Shown one piece after another: positions 25,178 through 33,625 of a stretch of 64,000 nt of DNA. The position numbers and the translations under genes were made by a program. Source of the stretch: Hymenobacter setariae (lineage in GTDB: Bacteria; Bacteroidota; Bacteroidia; Cytophagales; Hymenobacteraceae); assembly GCF_007713685.1 (NCBI RefSeq), contig NZ_VMRJ01000008.1, positions 124,001 through 188,000 on the forward strand. Reading direction: 5' to 3'. Positions within the stretch are counted from its first letter, which is position 1. Every line of letters begins with the position of its first letter. Below the pieces are notes generated by a model. The model saw nothing but the letters and a program-made list of their open reading frames with translations, searched no databases and was not told where the DNA came from.

Positions 25178-25840
25178 CTACGCCAGCGTCACGGCCGCAC
25201 CCGGCTCGGCCAAGCGCAGAAACTTGATGCCGTGTTTCTCAAAATACGGTCCGTAGTTGTCGTAGCGCTGCTGCACAAAGAAAGGCTTGATATACCCGTC
25301 GTGCACCGGCAAAATCTGCCTGGGCCGCATCTTCAGGGCAAAGTCGGCTACTACCAGTTCCGTGAGGAAAGGCGCAGTGACGGGCAGTATCAGCAGCTCT
25401 ACCCCCGCAAACTGGAGCAGGTTCTCGGCGAAGGAGTCGGCCACGTTCAGCACCCGGCCGTTGACCAGCCAAGCCGTCATTTGGGGCAAGGGGCTGTCGA
25501 GAATGGCCTCGTGCCGCACCGGCAGGGCTTGCAGCTGAAACGCGCCCAGGTCGAGCGGACCTTCCTCGTGGATTTGCACGGCCAGCCCCTGCTTTTTCAG
25601 CTTGGCGGCCACTTCGCCATTGGAAATAAGGGTGGCCCCACTTAGCTCGACGATGCGCTGGAGGGCATCCACGTCGAGGTGGTCGGGGTGGTCGTGGGTG
25701 ATGATGACCGTGGCTACGTCCTTGAACACGTCGGGCTGCACCAGCCCCTCGTTGAAGGAAAACTTGCCGGGGTCGAACAGCAGTTGCTGGCCGTTTAGCT
25801 CAAACAGCAGGCAGGAGTGGATGTACTTGGTAATGCGCAT
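25178..25840 (-). CDS. MBL-fold metal-dependent hydrolase (UlaG-like)
   Basis: The true start is the ATG at 25840 (MRITKYIHSCLLFELNGQQL), giving 220 aa; the 150 codons upstream in frame are non-coding. The metal site is visible as H49-x-H51-x-D53-H54 (ITHDHPDHLDVDAL), then NVADSF and a late LPVHDGYIKPFF. This is the compact UlaG/YtkL-type metallo-beta-lactamase fold. The substrate cannot be predicted. It lies 47 nt after the TMEM175-like gene on the same strand. Confidence 0.88.
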   Translation of the reverse strand: MRITKYIHSCLLFELNGQQLLFDPGKFSFNEGLVQPDVFKDVATVIITHDHPDHLDVDALQRIVELSGATLISNGEVAAKLKKQGLAVQIHEEGPLDLGAFQLQALPVRHEAILDSPLPQMTAWLVNGRVLNVADSFAENLLQFAGVELLILPVTAPFLTELVVADFALKMRPRQILPVHDGYIKPFFVQQRYDNYGPYFEKHGIKFLRLAEPGAAVTLA

Positions 25841-25887
25841 GGGGGTAGGGATAAAAATGCCTGGTATGCTGGGTAATGCCAGTAAGT

Positions 25888-26532
25888 TCAGTCGCCCAGC
25901 CAGCGGTCGGCCACCAGGCCCAGGGCGTAGTTGAGCTGCACCAGCAGCAGCAGGATGGCCCCGGCGTACACGCTTACGAAGCACAATCCCGCCGCCGCCG
26001 CGTAGAGCACCTGCATGAGCACGATGCGCCGTACCAACGCCTGGCTCACGGCCGCATCCACGGCCCGCAGCAGACTGTGGCGCTGGGCGTAGCGGTAGCT
26101 GCCCAGCAGGGCCGCGCCCACCAGCAGCAGGTTGGCCCAGTACACCAGCACCGCCCCGCGCAGCGGGAAATGCGTGGTCAGAAAGGCCGTCGAAAACGGC
26201 AGCAGGCCCACCACCAGCAGAAAGGCAATGTGCCACCAGGCCAGCCGCCGGTCGCTGTGCTCCAGGTACGTGAACTGCGTGCTCTGGCACACCCAGAAGA
26301 TGCCCAGCGACAGAAACCCCAGCACGTAGCCCCCGATGCTGGGCAGCAGCCCCAGCAGGGCCGGCCCCACGTCGGCCTCGGTGCGCACGAGGGCGGCGGC
26401 CGGCACCCGCAGGTTGAGCACGAGCAGGGTCATGGCGATGGAGAACACGCCGTCGCTCAGCGACTCGATGCGGCGCAGGTTCTGGCCCGCCACGGTGGTG
26501 TAGGCCACGGGCGGGGTGTGCAGCCGGGCCAC
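25888..26532 (-). CDS. TMEM175-family (DUF1211) potassium channel-like protein
   Basis: This 214-aa protein has the family motif R-x3-(F/L)SDG-x-F as RIESLSDGVFSIAMTLLVLN in TM1, followed by five more hydrophobic helices. Bacterial members form tetrameric potassium-selective channels in the inner membrane. The gene follows the small secreted protein gene by 3 nt, and the MBL hydrolase follows it, so the three form a minus-strand unit. Confidence 0.85.
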   Translation of the reverse strand: MARLHTPPVAYTTVAGQNLRRIESLSDGVFSIAMTLLVLNLRVPAAALVRTEADVGPALLGLLPSIGGYVLGFLSLGIFWVCQSTQFTYLEHSDRRLAWWHIAFLLVVGLLPFSTAFLTTHFPLRGAVLVYWANLLLVGAALLGSYRYAQRHSLLRAVDAAVSQALVRRIVLMQVLYAAAAGLCFVSVYAGAILLLLVQLNYALGLVADRWLGD

Positions 26533-26535
26533 GGG

Positions 26536-26757
26536 CTAGCGGCGGGGCTTGGCCCGGCGGTGGTCACGGCGGTCTTCCCGGCGCACCAGCTTCGGCTCTT
26601 TGCTGAGGCTTTCGCCGTGCCGGATGGTGTGGGCGCGGTCCATTTTGCGGTCGGCCCGCTCCTGCTTCTGCACGCCGCGGGGCGTGTTTTGGGCGGCGGC
26701 TGGCAGGCTAAGGGCGGCAAGGGCTACCGCAGCAGCCAGGGGACGAAAAAAAGTCAT
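26536..26757 (-). CDS. Small exported basic protein
   Basis: I place the start at the ATG at 26757, giving 73 residues. The signal peptide is MTFFRPLAAAVALAALSLPA with an AAQ cleavage site. The mature part is very basic and charged (QKQERADRKMDRAHTIRHGE, ending RREDRRDHRRAKPRR). The longer frame upstream runs through the terminator of the oxidase gene and is not real. The function is unknown; it is probably a periplasmic, disordered protein. Confidence 0.6.
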   Translation of the reverse strand: MTFFRPLAAAVALAALSLPAAAQNTPRGVQKQERADRKMDRAHTIRHGESLSKEPKLVRREDRRDHRRAKPRR

Positions 26758-26775
26758 AAGCGTAAGAAAGAGCGT

Positions 26776-26816
26776 AAAAAAGGGCCCGCCCCCGCCGTGT
26801 ACGGCAGGGGCGGGCC
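26776..26816 (-). terminator. Rho-independent terminator after the cytochrome oxidase gene
   Basis: A long GC stem (26783-26798 with 26801-26816; GGCCCGCCCCTGCCGT against ACGGCGGGGGCGGGCC on the minus strand, one mismatch) is followed on the minus strand by six Ts. It lies 17 nt after the ctaD stop. Confidence 0.85.
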
Positions 26817-26833
26817 ACTGGGTTGGGGCGCGT

Positions 26834-28717
26834 CTACTCGCCGCTGGCCTGGGCCTGTTGCACCTCCTCCCCAAGCAGGTTCGACTCGGGCGTGGCGGAG
26901 TAGGGCACGGTTTGGGGAATGAAGTCGGCATCGGCACCGGGCTTGCTGTAGTCGTAGGGCCAGCGGTACACGGTGGGCACCTCGCCGGGCCAGTTGCCGT
27001 GCGGCACGTCGATGGGCGTGGTCCACTCCAGCGTGTTGGAATTCCAGGGGTTTTGGGTGGCGCGGCGGCCCCGCCACATGCTGTAAAAGAAATTGAACAG
27101 GAAAACAAACTGCGCGAAGAACACGGCGATGGCCGCCAGCGAAATCATCCGGTTGAGGTCAGCAAACTGCGAAAAAGCGTCGAAGCCCGTCCAGGAGTAG
27201 TAGCGGCGCGGGAAGCCGGCAATGCCCAGGTAGTGCATGGGCATGAAAATGAGGTAGACGCCCACGAAGGTGAGCCAGAAGTGCACGTAGCCCAGCTTCT
27301 CGTCCATCATCCGCCCAAACAGCTTCGGAAACCAGTGGTACACCCCGGCAAACATTCCGAAGAAGGCTGCCGAGCCCATCACCAGGTGAAAGTGGGCAAT
27401 GACGAAGTACGTGTTGTGCAGCTGAATATCGAGCGCCGCGTTGCCCAGCACGATGCCCGTGAGGCCGCCCGCGATGAAGAGCGACACGAACCCGATGCTA
27501 AAGAGCATGGCCGTCGTAAACCGGATGTTGCCCCGCCAGAGCGTCGCAATCCAGTTGAAGCTTTTCACGGCCGAGGGCACGGCGATAATCAGGGTCAGAA
27601 ACATGAACACCGACCCCAGGAAGGGATTCATGCCCGTCACGAACATGTGGTGGCCCCACACCGCGAACGACAAAATGAGGATGGCGAAGAGCGAGCCAAT
27701 CATGGCCCGGTAGCCGAAAATGGGCTTGCGGGCATTGGTAGCCAGGATTTCGGACACGATGCCCATGCCCGGCATGATGACGATGTAGACCTCGGGGTGG
27801 CCCAAGAACCAGAACAAGTGCTGAAACAGCACGGGCGAGCCGCCCTGGTTGTGCAGCGCCTGCCCGGCAATGTAGATATCAGAGAGGTAGAACGAGGTGC
27901 CAAACGAGCGGTCGAACACCAGCAGCAGCAGACCCGCAAACAGCACCGGAAACGTGAGAATGCCCAGAATAGCCGTGATAAAGAGCGCCCACACCGTGAG
28001 CGGCAGCTTGGTCATGCTCATGCCTCTGGTGCGCAGGTTGAGCACGGTGGTCACGTAGTTGACGCCGCCCAGCAGCGTGCTCACCACGAACAGCACCATG
28101 CTCACCAGCCACAGGGTCATGCCCAGGCCCGAGCCGTCGATGGCCTGCGGCAGGGCCGAGAGCGGCGGGTACACCGTCCAGCCCGAGGCGGCGGGGCCGG
28201 TTTCGATAAAGAGCGAGGTAAACATGACGACCCCTGACAGGAAAAAGAACCAGTACGAGAGCATGTTCATGAAGCCCGACGCCATGTCGCGGGCCCCAAT
28301 CTGCAAGGGAATGAGCAGGTTGGCAAACGTGCCGCTGAGGCCCGCCGTGAGCACGAAAAACAGCATGATGGTGCCGTGCATCGTCACCAGGGCTAGGTAA
28401 AACTCGGGGTTGAGCTTGCCGCCCTCTATCCACTTGCCCAGCAGCGGCTTGAGCCACTCCAGCGTGGCCTCGGGCCAGCCCAATTGCAGCCGGAAAAGCG
28501 TGGAGAGCACCCCGCCCACCAGCGCCCAAAACATGCCCGTGAGCAAAAACTGCCGGGCAATCATCTTGTGGTCCTGGCTGAACACGTACTTGAACAGCCA
28601 GTGCTGCGCCTCGTGGTGGTCGGGCCCGGCCAGGTGGTCGGCGTGGGTAGTGGCCGGGGCGGCGGCCGTGCCGATGCCCCCCTGCGCCTGCGAGGAGGCC
28701 GTGAACTCAGTAGCCAT
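26834..28717 (-). CDS. ctaD: Cytochrome c oxidase subunit I
   Basis: This 627-aa protein starts at the ATG at 28717 (MATEFTASSQAQ) and has twelve transmembrane helices. Haem-copper ligands are present: the low-spin haem His in LVTMHGTIMLFF, CuB His plus cross-linked Tyr in FLGHPEVYIVIMPG, the CuB His pair in VWGHHMFVTGM, and the haem His pair in YFVIAHFHLVMG. It reduces O2 to water in the inner membrane while pumping protons. No subunit II or III gene is adjacent, so it is an orphan subunit I that must use partners encoded elsewhere. The N-terminal 45 residues are a soluble Ala/His-rich extension. Confidence 0.93.
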   Translation of the reverse strand: MATEFTASSQAQGGIGTAAAPATTHADHLAGPDHHEAQHWLFKYVFSQDHKMIARQFLLTGMFWALVGGVLSTLFRLQLGWPEATLEWLKPLLGKWIEGGKLNPEFYLALVTMHGTIMLFFVLTAGLSGTFANLLIPLQIGARDMASGFMNMLSYWFFFLSGVVMFTSLFIETGPAASGWTVYPPLSALPQAIDGSGLGMTLWLVSMVLFVVSTLLGGVNYVTTVLNLRTRGMSMTKLPLTVWALFITAILGILTFPVLFAGLLLLVFDRSFGTSFYLSDIYIAGQALHNQGGSPVLFQHLFWFLGHPEVYIVIMPGMGIVSEILATNARKPIFGYRAMIGSLFAILILSFAVWGHHMFVTGMNPFLGSVFMFLTLIIAVPSAVKSFNWIATLWRGNIRFTTAMLFSIGFVSLFIAGGLTGIVLGNAALDIQLHNTYFVIAHFHLVMGSAAFFGMFAGVYHWFPKLFGRMMDEKLGYVHFWLTFVGVYLIFMPMHYLGIAGFPRRYYSWTGFDAFSQFADLNRMISLAAIAVFFAQFVFLFNFFYSMWRGRRATQNPWNSNTLEWTTPIDVPHGNWPGEVPTVYRWPYDYSKPGADADFIPQTVPYSATPESNLLGEEVQQAQASGE

Positions 28718-28793
28718 AGCGTAGTGCAAATTGCCCCCGGCCGGCCAGCGGCCCGCGCCAGGGAGTGGAAAGAAAAGGGCGCCCTAGGGAGGG

Positions 28794-28914
28794 GTAGCGT
28801 GGGCTTGGTAGTCCGAGCGCTCGCGCAGCGAGCAGTTGCGGGCAGTTGCGGGCGAACGATTTCCGATGCCAGATGCTCGCTACGCGAGCACTCGGACTAC
28901 CAAGCCCACGCTAC
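28794..28914. repeat. MITE/REP-like element with 41-bp inverted ends
   Basis: The arms 28794-28834 and 28874-28914 match at 39 of 41 positions, and the termini read GTAGCGTGGGCTTGG. A 39-nt centre contains a short direct repeat (AGTTGCGGGC twice). The terminal sequence is shared with the element at 20998-21069. It lies between the ctaD start and the AraC stop, where it could also fold in RNA. Confidence 0.8.
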
Positions 28915-28935
28915 AGCAACTGGCCCAAGGCAAAC

Positions 28936-29820
28936 TTACCCGCCCAGTCTACCAGGCAACTGGTCGTTTTCCAGGTTTTTCTGGTACAAAGCCGGGTTTT
29001 GGCGGTAGGCCCGGGGCGAGCAGCCCGCGTGCTGGCGGAAGAAGCGCCCGAAGTGCGAGGCATCCTCGAAGCCTAGGGCATAGCCCACCTCGGCCACCGA
29101 CAGGCCCGTGGTGCCCAGCAGGTGCCGGGCCTCGGCCAACACCCGCGCCCCAATAAGCTGGCGGGCGGGGCGGCCCAGGTGTTGGCGGCAGCAGGCGCAG
29201 AGGTGGTCGGGGCTCAGGTGCAGGCGGGCAGCGTAGTCGCGCACCGCGTGTAGGGTGCGAAAGTGCGCTTCCAGCAGCTGCGCAAACTGCCGGGCCACCG
29301 CCGCCCCCCTACCCCCCTGCGGGGCCGGCGCGGCCGGAAAAGCCAGCGCCAGCAGCAGGTGCAGGTAGGCGCGGGCCTGGGCGGGGTCGGCGGCCGGCTC
29401 GGCCAGGGTGCGGGCCAGGCCGCGCAGCAGGGCCGGCACTTCGGCCCGCTCGGCTGGGGGCAATACCTGCGCCCACGGCCCCGGCCCGACCGGCAGCCCC
29501 GGCGCGGGAAAGCTGGCCAGGTAGTAGTCGGCCAGAAAGCACACCACCTCGCCCCGGCAGCCCGCCGCCAGCGCCCAGCCCAGCACCGGCCCCGGCGGCA
29601 GCAGCACCAACTGCCCCGGTTGCAGCGCCAGCGCCTGCCCCGGCAGGTGCAGCACGCCCGCGCCCCGCGCCACGTGCAGCAGCAGCCAGAAGCGGTGGGC
29701 GTGGGCCACGCCCGGTGCCCGGGCCGCCAAGGCTTCGAGGCGCTGCATCCGCAGCGGCTCGTCGGGCCGCCCAGTGGGGCACACCCGCCAGTCGAGAAAG
29801 GGAAGGGTCGTGGGGTTCAT
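28936..29820 (-). CDS. AraC-family transcriptional regulator
   Basis: This 294-aa regulator has an N-terminal cupin-like sensing domain (residues about 25-150; WLLLHVARGAGVLHLPGQAL, GQLVLLPPGPVLG). The C-terminal double helix-turn-helix is typical of AraC/XylS (RDYAARLHLSPDHLCACCRQ, then GLSVAEVGYALGFEDASHFG and RFFRQHAGCSPRAYR). The effector is unknown. It is divergent from nothing nearby and is preceded by the lipoprotein gene on the same strand. Confidence 0.9.
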   Translation of the reverse strand: MNPTTLPFLDWRVCPTGRPDEPLRMQRLEALAARAPGVAHAHRFWLLLHVARGAGVLHLPGQALALQPGQLVLLPPGPVLGWALAAGCRGEVVCFLADYYLASFPAPGLPVGPGPWAQVLPPAERAEVPALLRGLARTLAEPAADPAQARAYLHLLLALAFPAAPAPQGGRGAAVARQFAQLLEAHFRTLHAVRDYAARLHLSPDHLCACCRQHLGRPARQLIGARVLAEARHLLGTTGLSVAEVGYALGFEDASHFGRFFRQHAGCSPRAYRQNPALYQKNLENDQLPGRLGG

Positions 29821-29861
29821 GGGGAGGGGAGTTAGTGGAATAGCGCGCCAGGGCCTACCCC

Positions 29862-31064
29862 CTAGGGGGCGGGCGTCAGCAGCTGGCCGTTGGCCACGGG
29901 GCTGATTTGCAGTACCTGGGTGGCGCTGCCGGTCTTGCCCGCGTTGTCCACCACGGCGGCTTTTACCGTGACGCTGGTTTTGCCGGCTGGCAGCTGCAGG
30001 GTGCCGCCCACCGTCCAGCCGAAGGTGGTGCGCACGAAGCCGCTGGGGTCCACCTCGCTGCCGGCCGTGTTAAATACCGGGGCCAGATTGCCGCCGGCCG
30101 CGATGACGTTGCCGTTGGGTTGCAGCAGTGGCACGTCGAAGGTCACCACTAGGCCCGGCGCGTAGCGGTTCGGCCCCTTCGACGACTGGGTGCCGTCCAC
30201 GATGGTGCCGCGGTCGGCATCGGCCTTGCCCAGGGCGTTCTCGTTCACCCCGATGCCGTTCTTCGACTTGTCGAGGGCCGACACCTGCACGAAGAACAGC
30301 GCCCCCTGGCTGGGCGGCGTGGGCAGCACGCCCGCCGTCTGGATGCCGGGGCTGATGCTGCTGCCCGCGCGCGGGGCCAGCAGCGTCACGGTGGGGCCAG
30401 CCGGGTCGTCGGCACCGGGCGTGAGGGCGGTGGTGAGGGGGGCCGGCGTGAGGGCCTGGCCGCTGGCCACCCCACCGGGGCCGGTGCCCACGCTTACTTT
30501 TTGGGTGGTCGTGGTGACGCGCCCCGCGCGGTCCTTGATGGCGGCCGTGAGGTTGAAGCTGGTGGTGCCGGCGGGCAGCGACTCCAGCACGTGCCAGCTC
30601 ACCCAGGTCGTGACGCCGGGGCCGGGCGTGTCGTCGGTGCCGGCGATGTTAAAGAGCGAGGCCAGGTTGGTGCCCTTGGCGATGACCACGCCCGCCGGGT
30701 TGGTCAGGTCCACGTCGAGGCTCACCGTCAAGCCGGGCAGGTTCACGTTGGGGCTGCCCACGGCGGCGGCGTTGCGGATGTTGAGGCCTTCCTTGGTGGG
30801 GATGGTCACCGTGTCCTGAGTCACGATTTCCAGGTTCACTAGGAAACCCGCCCCATCGAAGCTGCCCGCGCCGGTGCGGCCCACGCCGGGGGCTACCACG
30901 GCACTTGCCACGGGCGACACGATGTGCAACAGCGGCGAGGTATCGGCGGCCTGGGTATCGTCTTTTTTGCACCCAGCCAGCAGGGTAGCGCCGCCCAGCA
31001 GGGCCGTGGCCAGCCTCAGGGCCAGCCGGCGCGGGGCGCGGGTAGAGGTGGAGAGAATAGTCAT
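29862..31064 (-). CDS. Two-repeat surface lipoprotein, hypothetical
   Basis: This 400-aa protein starts at the ATG at 31064 (MTILSTSTRAPRRLALRLAT) and has a lipobox LLAGC (Cys32) followed by KKDD. Two imperfect repeats of about 170 residues follow. Each opens with a (V/T)-x-L-(L/V)-(S/A)-P strand (LLHIVSPVASAVVAPG; TVTLLAPRAGSSISPG) and closes with ANGQLLTPAP or ASGQALTPAP. They look like Ig-like beta domains. It is probably outer-membrane anchored. A decayed copy of its C-terminus lies at 22508-22623, so the gene or its end has been duplicated. A MITE-like element sits directly upstream. Confidence 0.7.
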   Translation of the reverse strand: MTILSTSTRAPRRLALRLATALLGGATLLAGCKKDDTQAADTSPLLHIVSPVASAVVAPGVGRTGAGSFDGAGFLVNLEIVTQDTVTIPTKEGLNIRNAAAVGSPNVNLPGLTVSLDVDLTNPAGVVIAKGTNLASLFNIAGTDDTPGPGVTTWVSWHVLESLPAGTTSFNLTAAIKDRAGRVTTTTQKVSVGTGPGGVASGQALTPAPLTTALTPGADDPAGPTVTLLAPRAGSSISPGIQTAGVLPTPPSQGALFFVQVSALDKSKNGIGVNENALGKADADRGTIVDGTQSSKGPNRYAPGLVVTFDVPLLQPNGNVIAAGGNLAPVFNTAGSEVDPSGFVRTTFGWTVGGTLQLPAGKTSVTVKAAVVDNAGKTGSATQVLQISPVANGQLLTPAP

Positions 31065-31134
31065 GTTAGGAAAGGAGTGAATGGGTGAGTGGGAAGAAAG
31101 AAATATGCTGTTGAGGGGTAGTGTCGCCTTGCGC

Positions 31135-31300
31135 GTGCGCCTCACCCCCTAGCCCCCTCTCCGAAAAGGAGAGGGGGGACTAGCTTTAGTTTTTAGCTTT
31201 AAAATTTTGTAAAACAGATTCTTATAACTAGAAGTAGAGCTAAAACTAGAACTAGTTCCCCCTCTCCTTTTCGGAGAGGGGGCTAGGGGGTGAGGCGCAC
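31135..31300. repeat. MITE-like element with 49-bp near-perfect terminal inverted repeats
   Basis: The arms 31135-31183 and 31252-31300 match at 48 of 49 positions. Each arm itself contains an inner hairpin (CCCCCTCTCC-GAAAAG-GAGAGGGGG). The 68-nt centre is AT-rich and partly continues the symmetry. The structure is unlike the GC-rich surroundings and has no coding potential. It separates the acfC-like operon from the lipoprotein gene and may also terminate transcription. Confidence 0.85.
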
Positions 31301-31317
31301 AGACCAGGTCCTCACCC

Positions 31318-32103
31318 CTATTCCCACCCATTGCGCCGAAAAATGGCGTGGCCCTCGGCCGACTTCAGAAAGGCCACGAACTGCCGGGCCGTGGCCGCCT
31401 GGGTGGTGCGCTGGGTGAGAGCGATGGGCGTGCCCCGGCTCACGCGCTGGGCGCGGGGCAGGCGCACCAGGGCCGAGCCGGGCAGGCGCGGCTGCCACGA
31501 GGCGTAGGTTATCCAGGCATCGTAGCCCTGGGGCTGCTGCTGCCAGAGGGCCACGGCCTCGGCGCTGGTCTTGACGGAGGTGCGGGTGTTGTGCTGGAGA
31601 TTGGCGATGAGGGCCGGGGTGCGGGCCATGTCCTCGGTCATGCCCATCTGGCCGGCCCCGTTCACGTCGAGCAGGCGCACGCCCTCCTTGGTCAGGTCTT
31701 CGAGGCGCTTGATGTGCAGGGGGTTGCCCGTGCGCACCAGCACCGCCGACTCGCGGGCGTAGAGGCTGGTGCGGCTGGCCTCGTCCACCAGGCCGGGGTG
31801 GGCCAGCGCGGTCTGGGTGAGCATGTACTCGGCCCCGCCGTACACCAGGTCGGCATCCTGCGCGGCCTGGGGTAGCCACTGCGGCTCGGGGCCGGCGGTT
31901 ACTTCCACCGCGATGCCGGTTTGCTTGGTGAAAGCGGCGGCGCACTCCTTCATGGCCGTGGCCGGGCCGCCGGGGCCGTACACGCGCAGCGGGGGAGCCG
32001 AAAGCGGCGGGGCCGACTGGGCCAGGGCCGGCGCGGCTAATAACGTAGTGAGCATAAGGCAGCGGGCTACCCGGCCGAGCCGGGGGCGAAACAGGGTTTG
32101 CAT
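31318..32103 (-). CDS. acfC: AcfC-type periplasmic solute-binding protein
   Basis: This 261-aa protein has a signal peptide (MLTTLLAAPALAQ, residues 17-29). The AcfC pattern is strong: LRVYGPGGPATAMKECAAAF, then TGIAVEVTAGPEPQWLPQA, DADLVYGGAEYMLT, VRLLDVNGAGQMGMTEDMA, VKTSAEAVALW and ending EGHAIFRRNGW. AcfC proteins belong to the type II periplasmic binding fold used for oxyanions such as sulfate. No ABC permease or ATPase is nearby, so it may act in sensing or ligand buffering. It is the last gene of a five-gene minus-strand unit, 14 nt after its neighbour. Confidence 0.85.
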   Translation of the reverse strand: MQTLFRPRLGRVARCLMLTTLLAAPALAQSAPPLSAPPLRVYGPGGPATAMKECAAAFTKQTGIAVEVTAGPEPQWLPQAAQDADLVYGGAEYMLTQTALAHPGLVDEASRTSLYARESAVLVRTGNPLHIKRLEDLTKEGVRLLDVNGAGQMGMTEDMARTPALIANLQHNTRTSVKTSAEAVALWQQQPQGYDAWITYASWQPRLPGSALVRLPRAQRVSRGTPIALTQRTTQAATARQFVAFLKSAEGHAIFRRNGWE

Positions 32104-32117
32104 GACGAAAAAAGCGG

Positions 32118-33080
32118 TTAGTTGGCCGGGGGCAGGAAGCCGTACTTGCGGTACACGGCCTGCCCGGCGGGGCTGGTGAGGAAGGCCACGAAGTCCTCGG
32201 CGGCCTGAGCGTGGGGCGCGGCTTTCATCACCCCGGCCACGTAGTTGGCCGTGATGTTTTCCTTAGCCGGAATCTCGATGTTCTCCACCGGGTGGCCCAG
32301 CATTTTCTGGTAAAACGCCTCCGTGTACCACACCGGGGCGGCATCCGACTGGTCATAGAGCACGCGCATGGGCGACTGCCGGTGGTGAATCTGGGTCAGG
32401 AACGTGCTGCCGGCTTTTACCTTGGTGGTCATCACGGCCGTTTTCAGCGCCGCACCGCCGGCCTTCTCGTACGATTCCTCGATGCGCTTGCCGATGCCTT
32501 CCCACTCGGGGTTGGGCATGCTTACCCGCACCTCGGGGCGGCCCAGGTCGCGCAGGCTCTGTACTTTTTTGGGGTTGCCCTGGCGCACCAGGATGGCCAG
32601 CCGGTTTTGAGCGTAGCTGCTGGTGCGGGCAAACCACTCGGGGGTCATGTCCATCCGGCTTTTACCGGCCGCGTACACGTCGGGCTTCAGGGCGATGCGC
32701 AGGTTGCCCACCACCAGCGCCCCGCCCTGCGCAATCTGCTTGGCCAGGATGCCGGGGGGCAGGGTTTCGACGAAAATGCGCTGGTACTGGGGGTAGGCCT
32801 TACGAAATTCGCGCAGCAAGTCATCGAGCACCATAAACTGGTTGCCGCCGAAAAACACCACCAGCTGCGGGTCCACCACGTCGCCGTAGAGGTCGGGCAC
32901 GTTGTCGATGCCGGGCACCGTGAAGGCTTCGCCGGTCTGAAACGGCGCGTTCCAGGGCGGGTCGAAGCGGTGGGCGGCATCGGGCGGGGCAGGCTTTTGA
33001 ATGGGCATGGCTTGGGCGAACGCGGCGGCCGGGGCCAGCGCGAGCGCGGCCAGGGCGAGCAGGTGAAGGAGGCGTTTCAT
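32118..33080 (-). CDS. Periplasmic substrate-binding protein (ModA/Sbp-like)
   Basis: This 320-aa protein has a signal peptide (MKRLLHLLALAALALAPAAA). A type II binding fold is visible as LVVFFGGNQFMVLDDLLREF, then ALVVGNLRIALKP, RMDMTPEWFARTSSYAQNRL, ILVRQGNPKKVQSL and a C-terminal AEDFVAFLTSPAGQAVYRKY that pairs with the end of the AcfC neighbour. The ligand is probably a small oxyanion (molybdate, tungstate or sulfate). It is 27 nt after the dsrE-like gene and also lacks a transporter partner. Confidence 0.8.
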   Translation of the reverse strand: MKRLLHLLALAALALAPAAAFAQAMPIQKPAPPDAAHRFDPPWNAPFQTGEAFTVPGIDNVPDLYGDVVDPQLVVFFGGNQFMVLDDLLREFRKAYPQYQRIFVETLPPGILAKQIAQGGALVVGNLRIALKPDVYAAGKSRMDMTPEWFARTSSYAQNRLAILVRQGNPKKVQSLRDLGRPEVRVSMPNPEWEGIGKRIEESYEKAGGAALKTAVMTTKVKAGSTFLTQIHHRQSPMRVLYDQSDAAPVWYTEAFYQKMLGHPVENIEIPAKENITANYVAGVMKAAPHAQAAEDFVAFLTSPAGQAVYRKYGFLPPAN

Positions 33081-33107
33081 GGGCGTGGCTAGGGGCGAAT
33101 GAGCGCT

Positions 33108-33587
33108 TTAGGGGTGCACCAGCGACCAGCCCTGGGCCTGCCGGATTATCAACTCCCCGTTGCCGCTGGGCACGTAGGCAATGAGCGACAGCAGCTCGTC
33201 CTTGCTTATCTTCTTCTCCTTGAGCGTATTCAGGCATTGCGCCAGGATAACGCCCTGCTGCTTGAGGGCCGTGAGCTGCGCCTCGTAGGGCTGGTCCTTG
33301 CGGTAGAGCGTGGTGCCGTTGCCAAAGGCAATCAGCTCGATGGTCACCTTGCCCTTCAAGCGGGTGTCGGCCAGCGCGTTGCTGATGTTGCGCAGCGTCT
33401 GCTGAATCAGCTTGGGGTCGTCGCTGTCGAGCTGGTAGATGGCGTTATAGTGCGCCAGGTCGGCGGTGGCCCCGGCGAAGGTGCCTTTCTGAAAGGCTTC
33501 GGCGTCGTGCATGGCAGCGGGAGTTTGGGCGTGGCTGGAAAAGGCGAGGCCGGCGGCGAGCGCGGCGGTCAGCAGCAGGGTTTTCAT
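33108..33587 (-). CDS. DsrE-family protein, exported
   Basis: This 159-aa protein has a signal peptide (MKTLLLTAALAAGLAFSSHA). A DsrE/DsrF-like alpha/beta fold is visible as LAHYNAIYQLDSDDPKLIQQ, TIELIAFGNGTTLYRK and QQGVILAQCLNTLK. The Cys in that last helix matches the sulfur-carrying position of the family. The domain is normally cytoplasmic, so the signal peptide indicates a periplasmic variant. Its place beside a TsdA-like cytochrome and a YeiH exporter supports a sulfur-chemistry role. Confidence 0.8.
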   Translation of the reverse strand: MKTLLLTAALAAGLAFSSHAQTPAAMHDAEAFQKGTFAGATADLAHYNAIYQLDSDDPKLIQQTLRNISNALADTRLKGKVTIELIAFGNGTTLYRKDQPYEAQLTALKQQGVILAQCLNTLKEKKISKDELLSLIAYVPSGNGELIIRQAQGWSLVHP

Positions 33588-33625
33588 GGGCAGGAATTTG
33601 TGCTAAAATGTTTGCTACGACGCGG

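Noticed and set aside
24300..25256. 318-codon plus frame covering the VIT1-like gene
   Set aside because: Arg/Gly/Ala-rich shadow in another frame; the VIT1 frame carries the family motifs.
26549..28237. 562-codon plus-strand frame opposite ctaD
   Set aside because: Antisense shadow of a strongly conserved oxidase gene; its product is low-complexity and charged.
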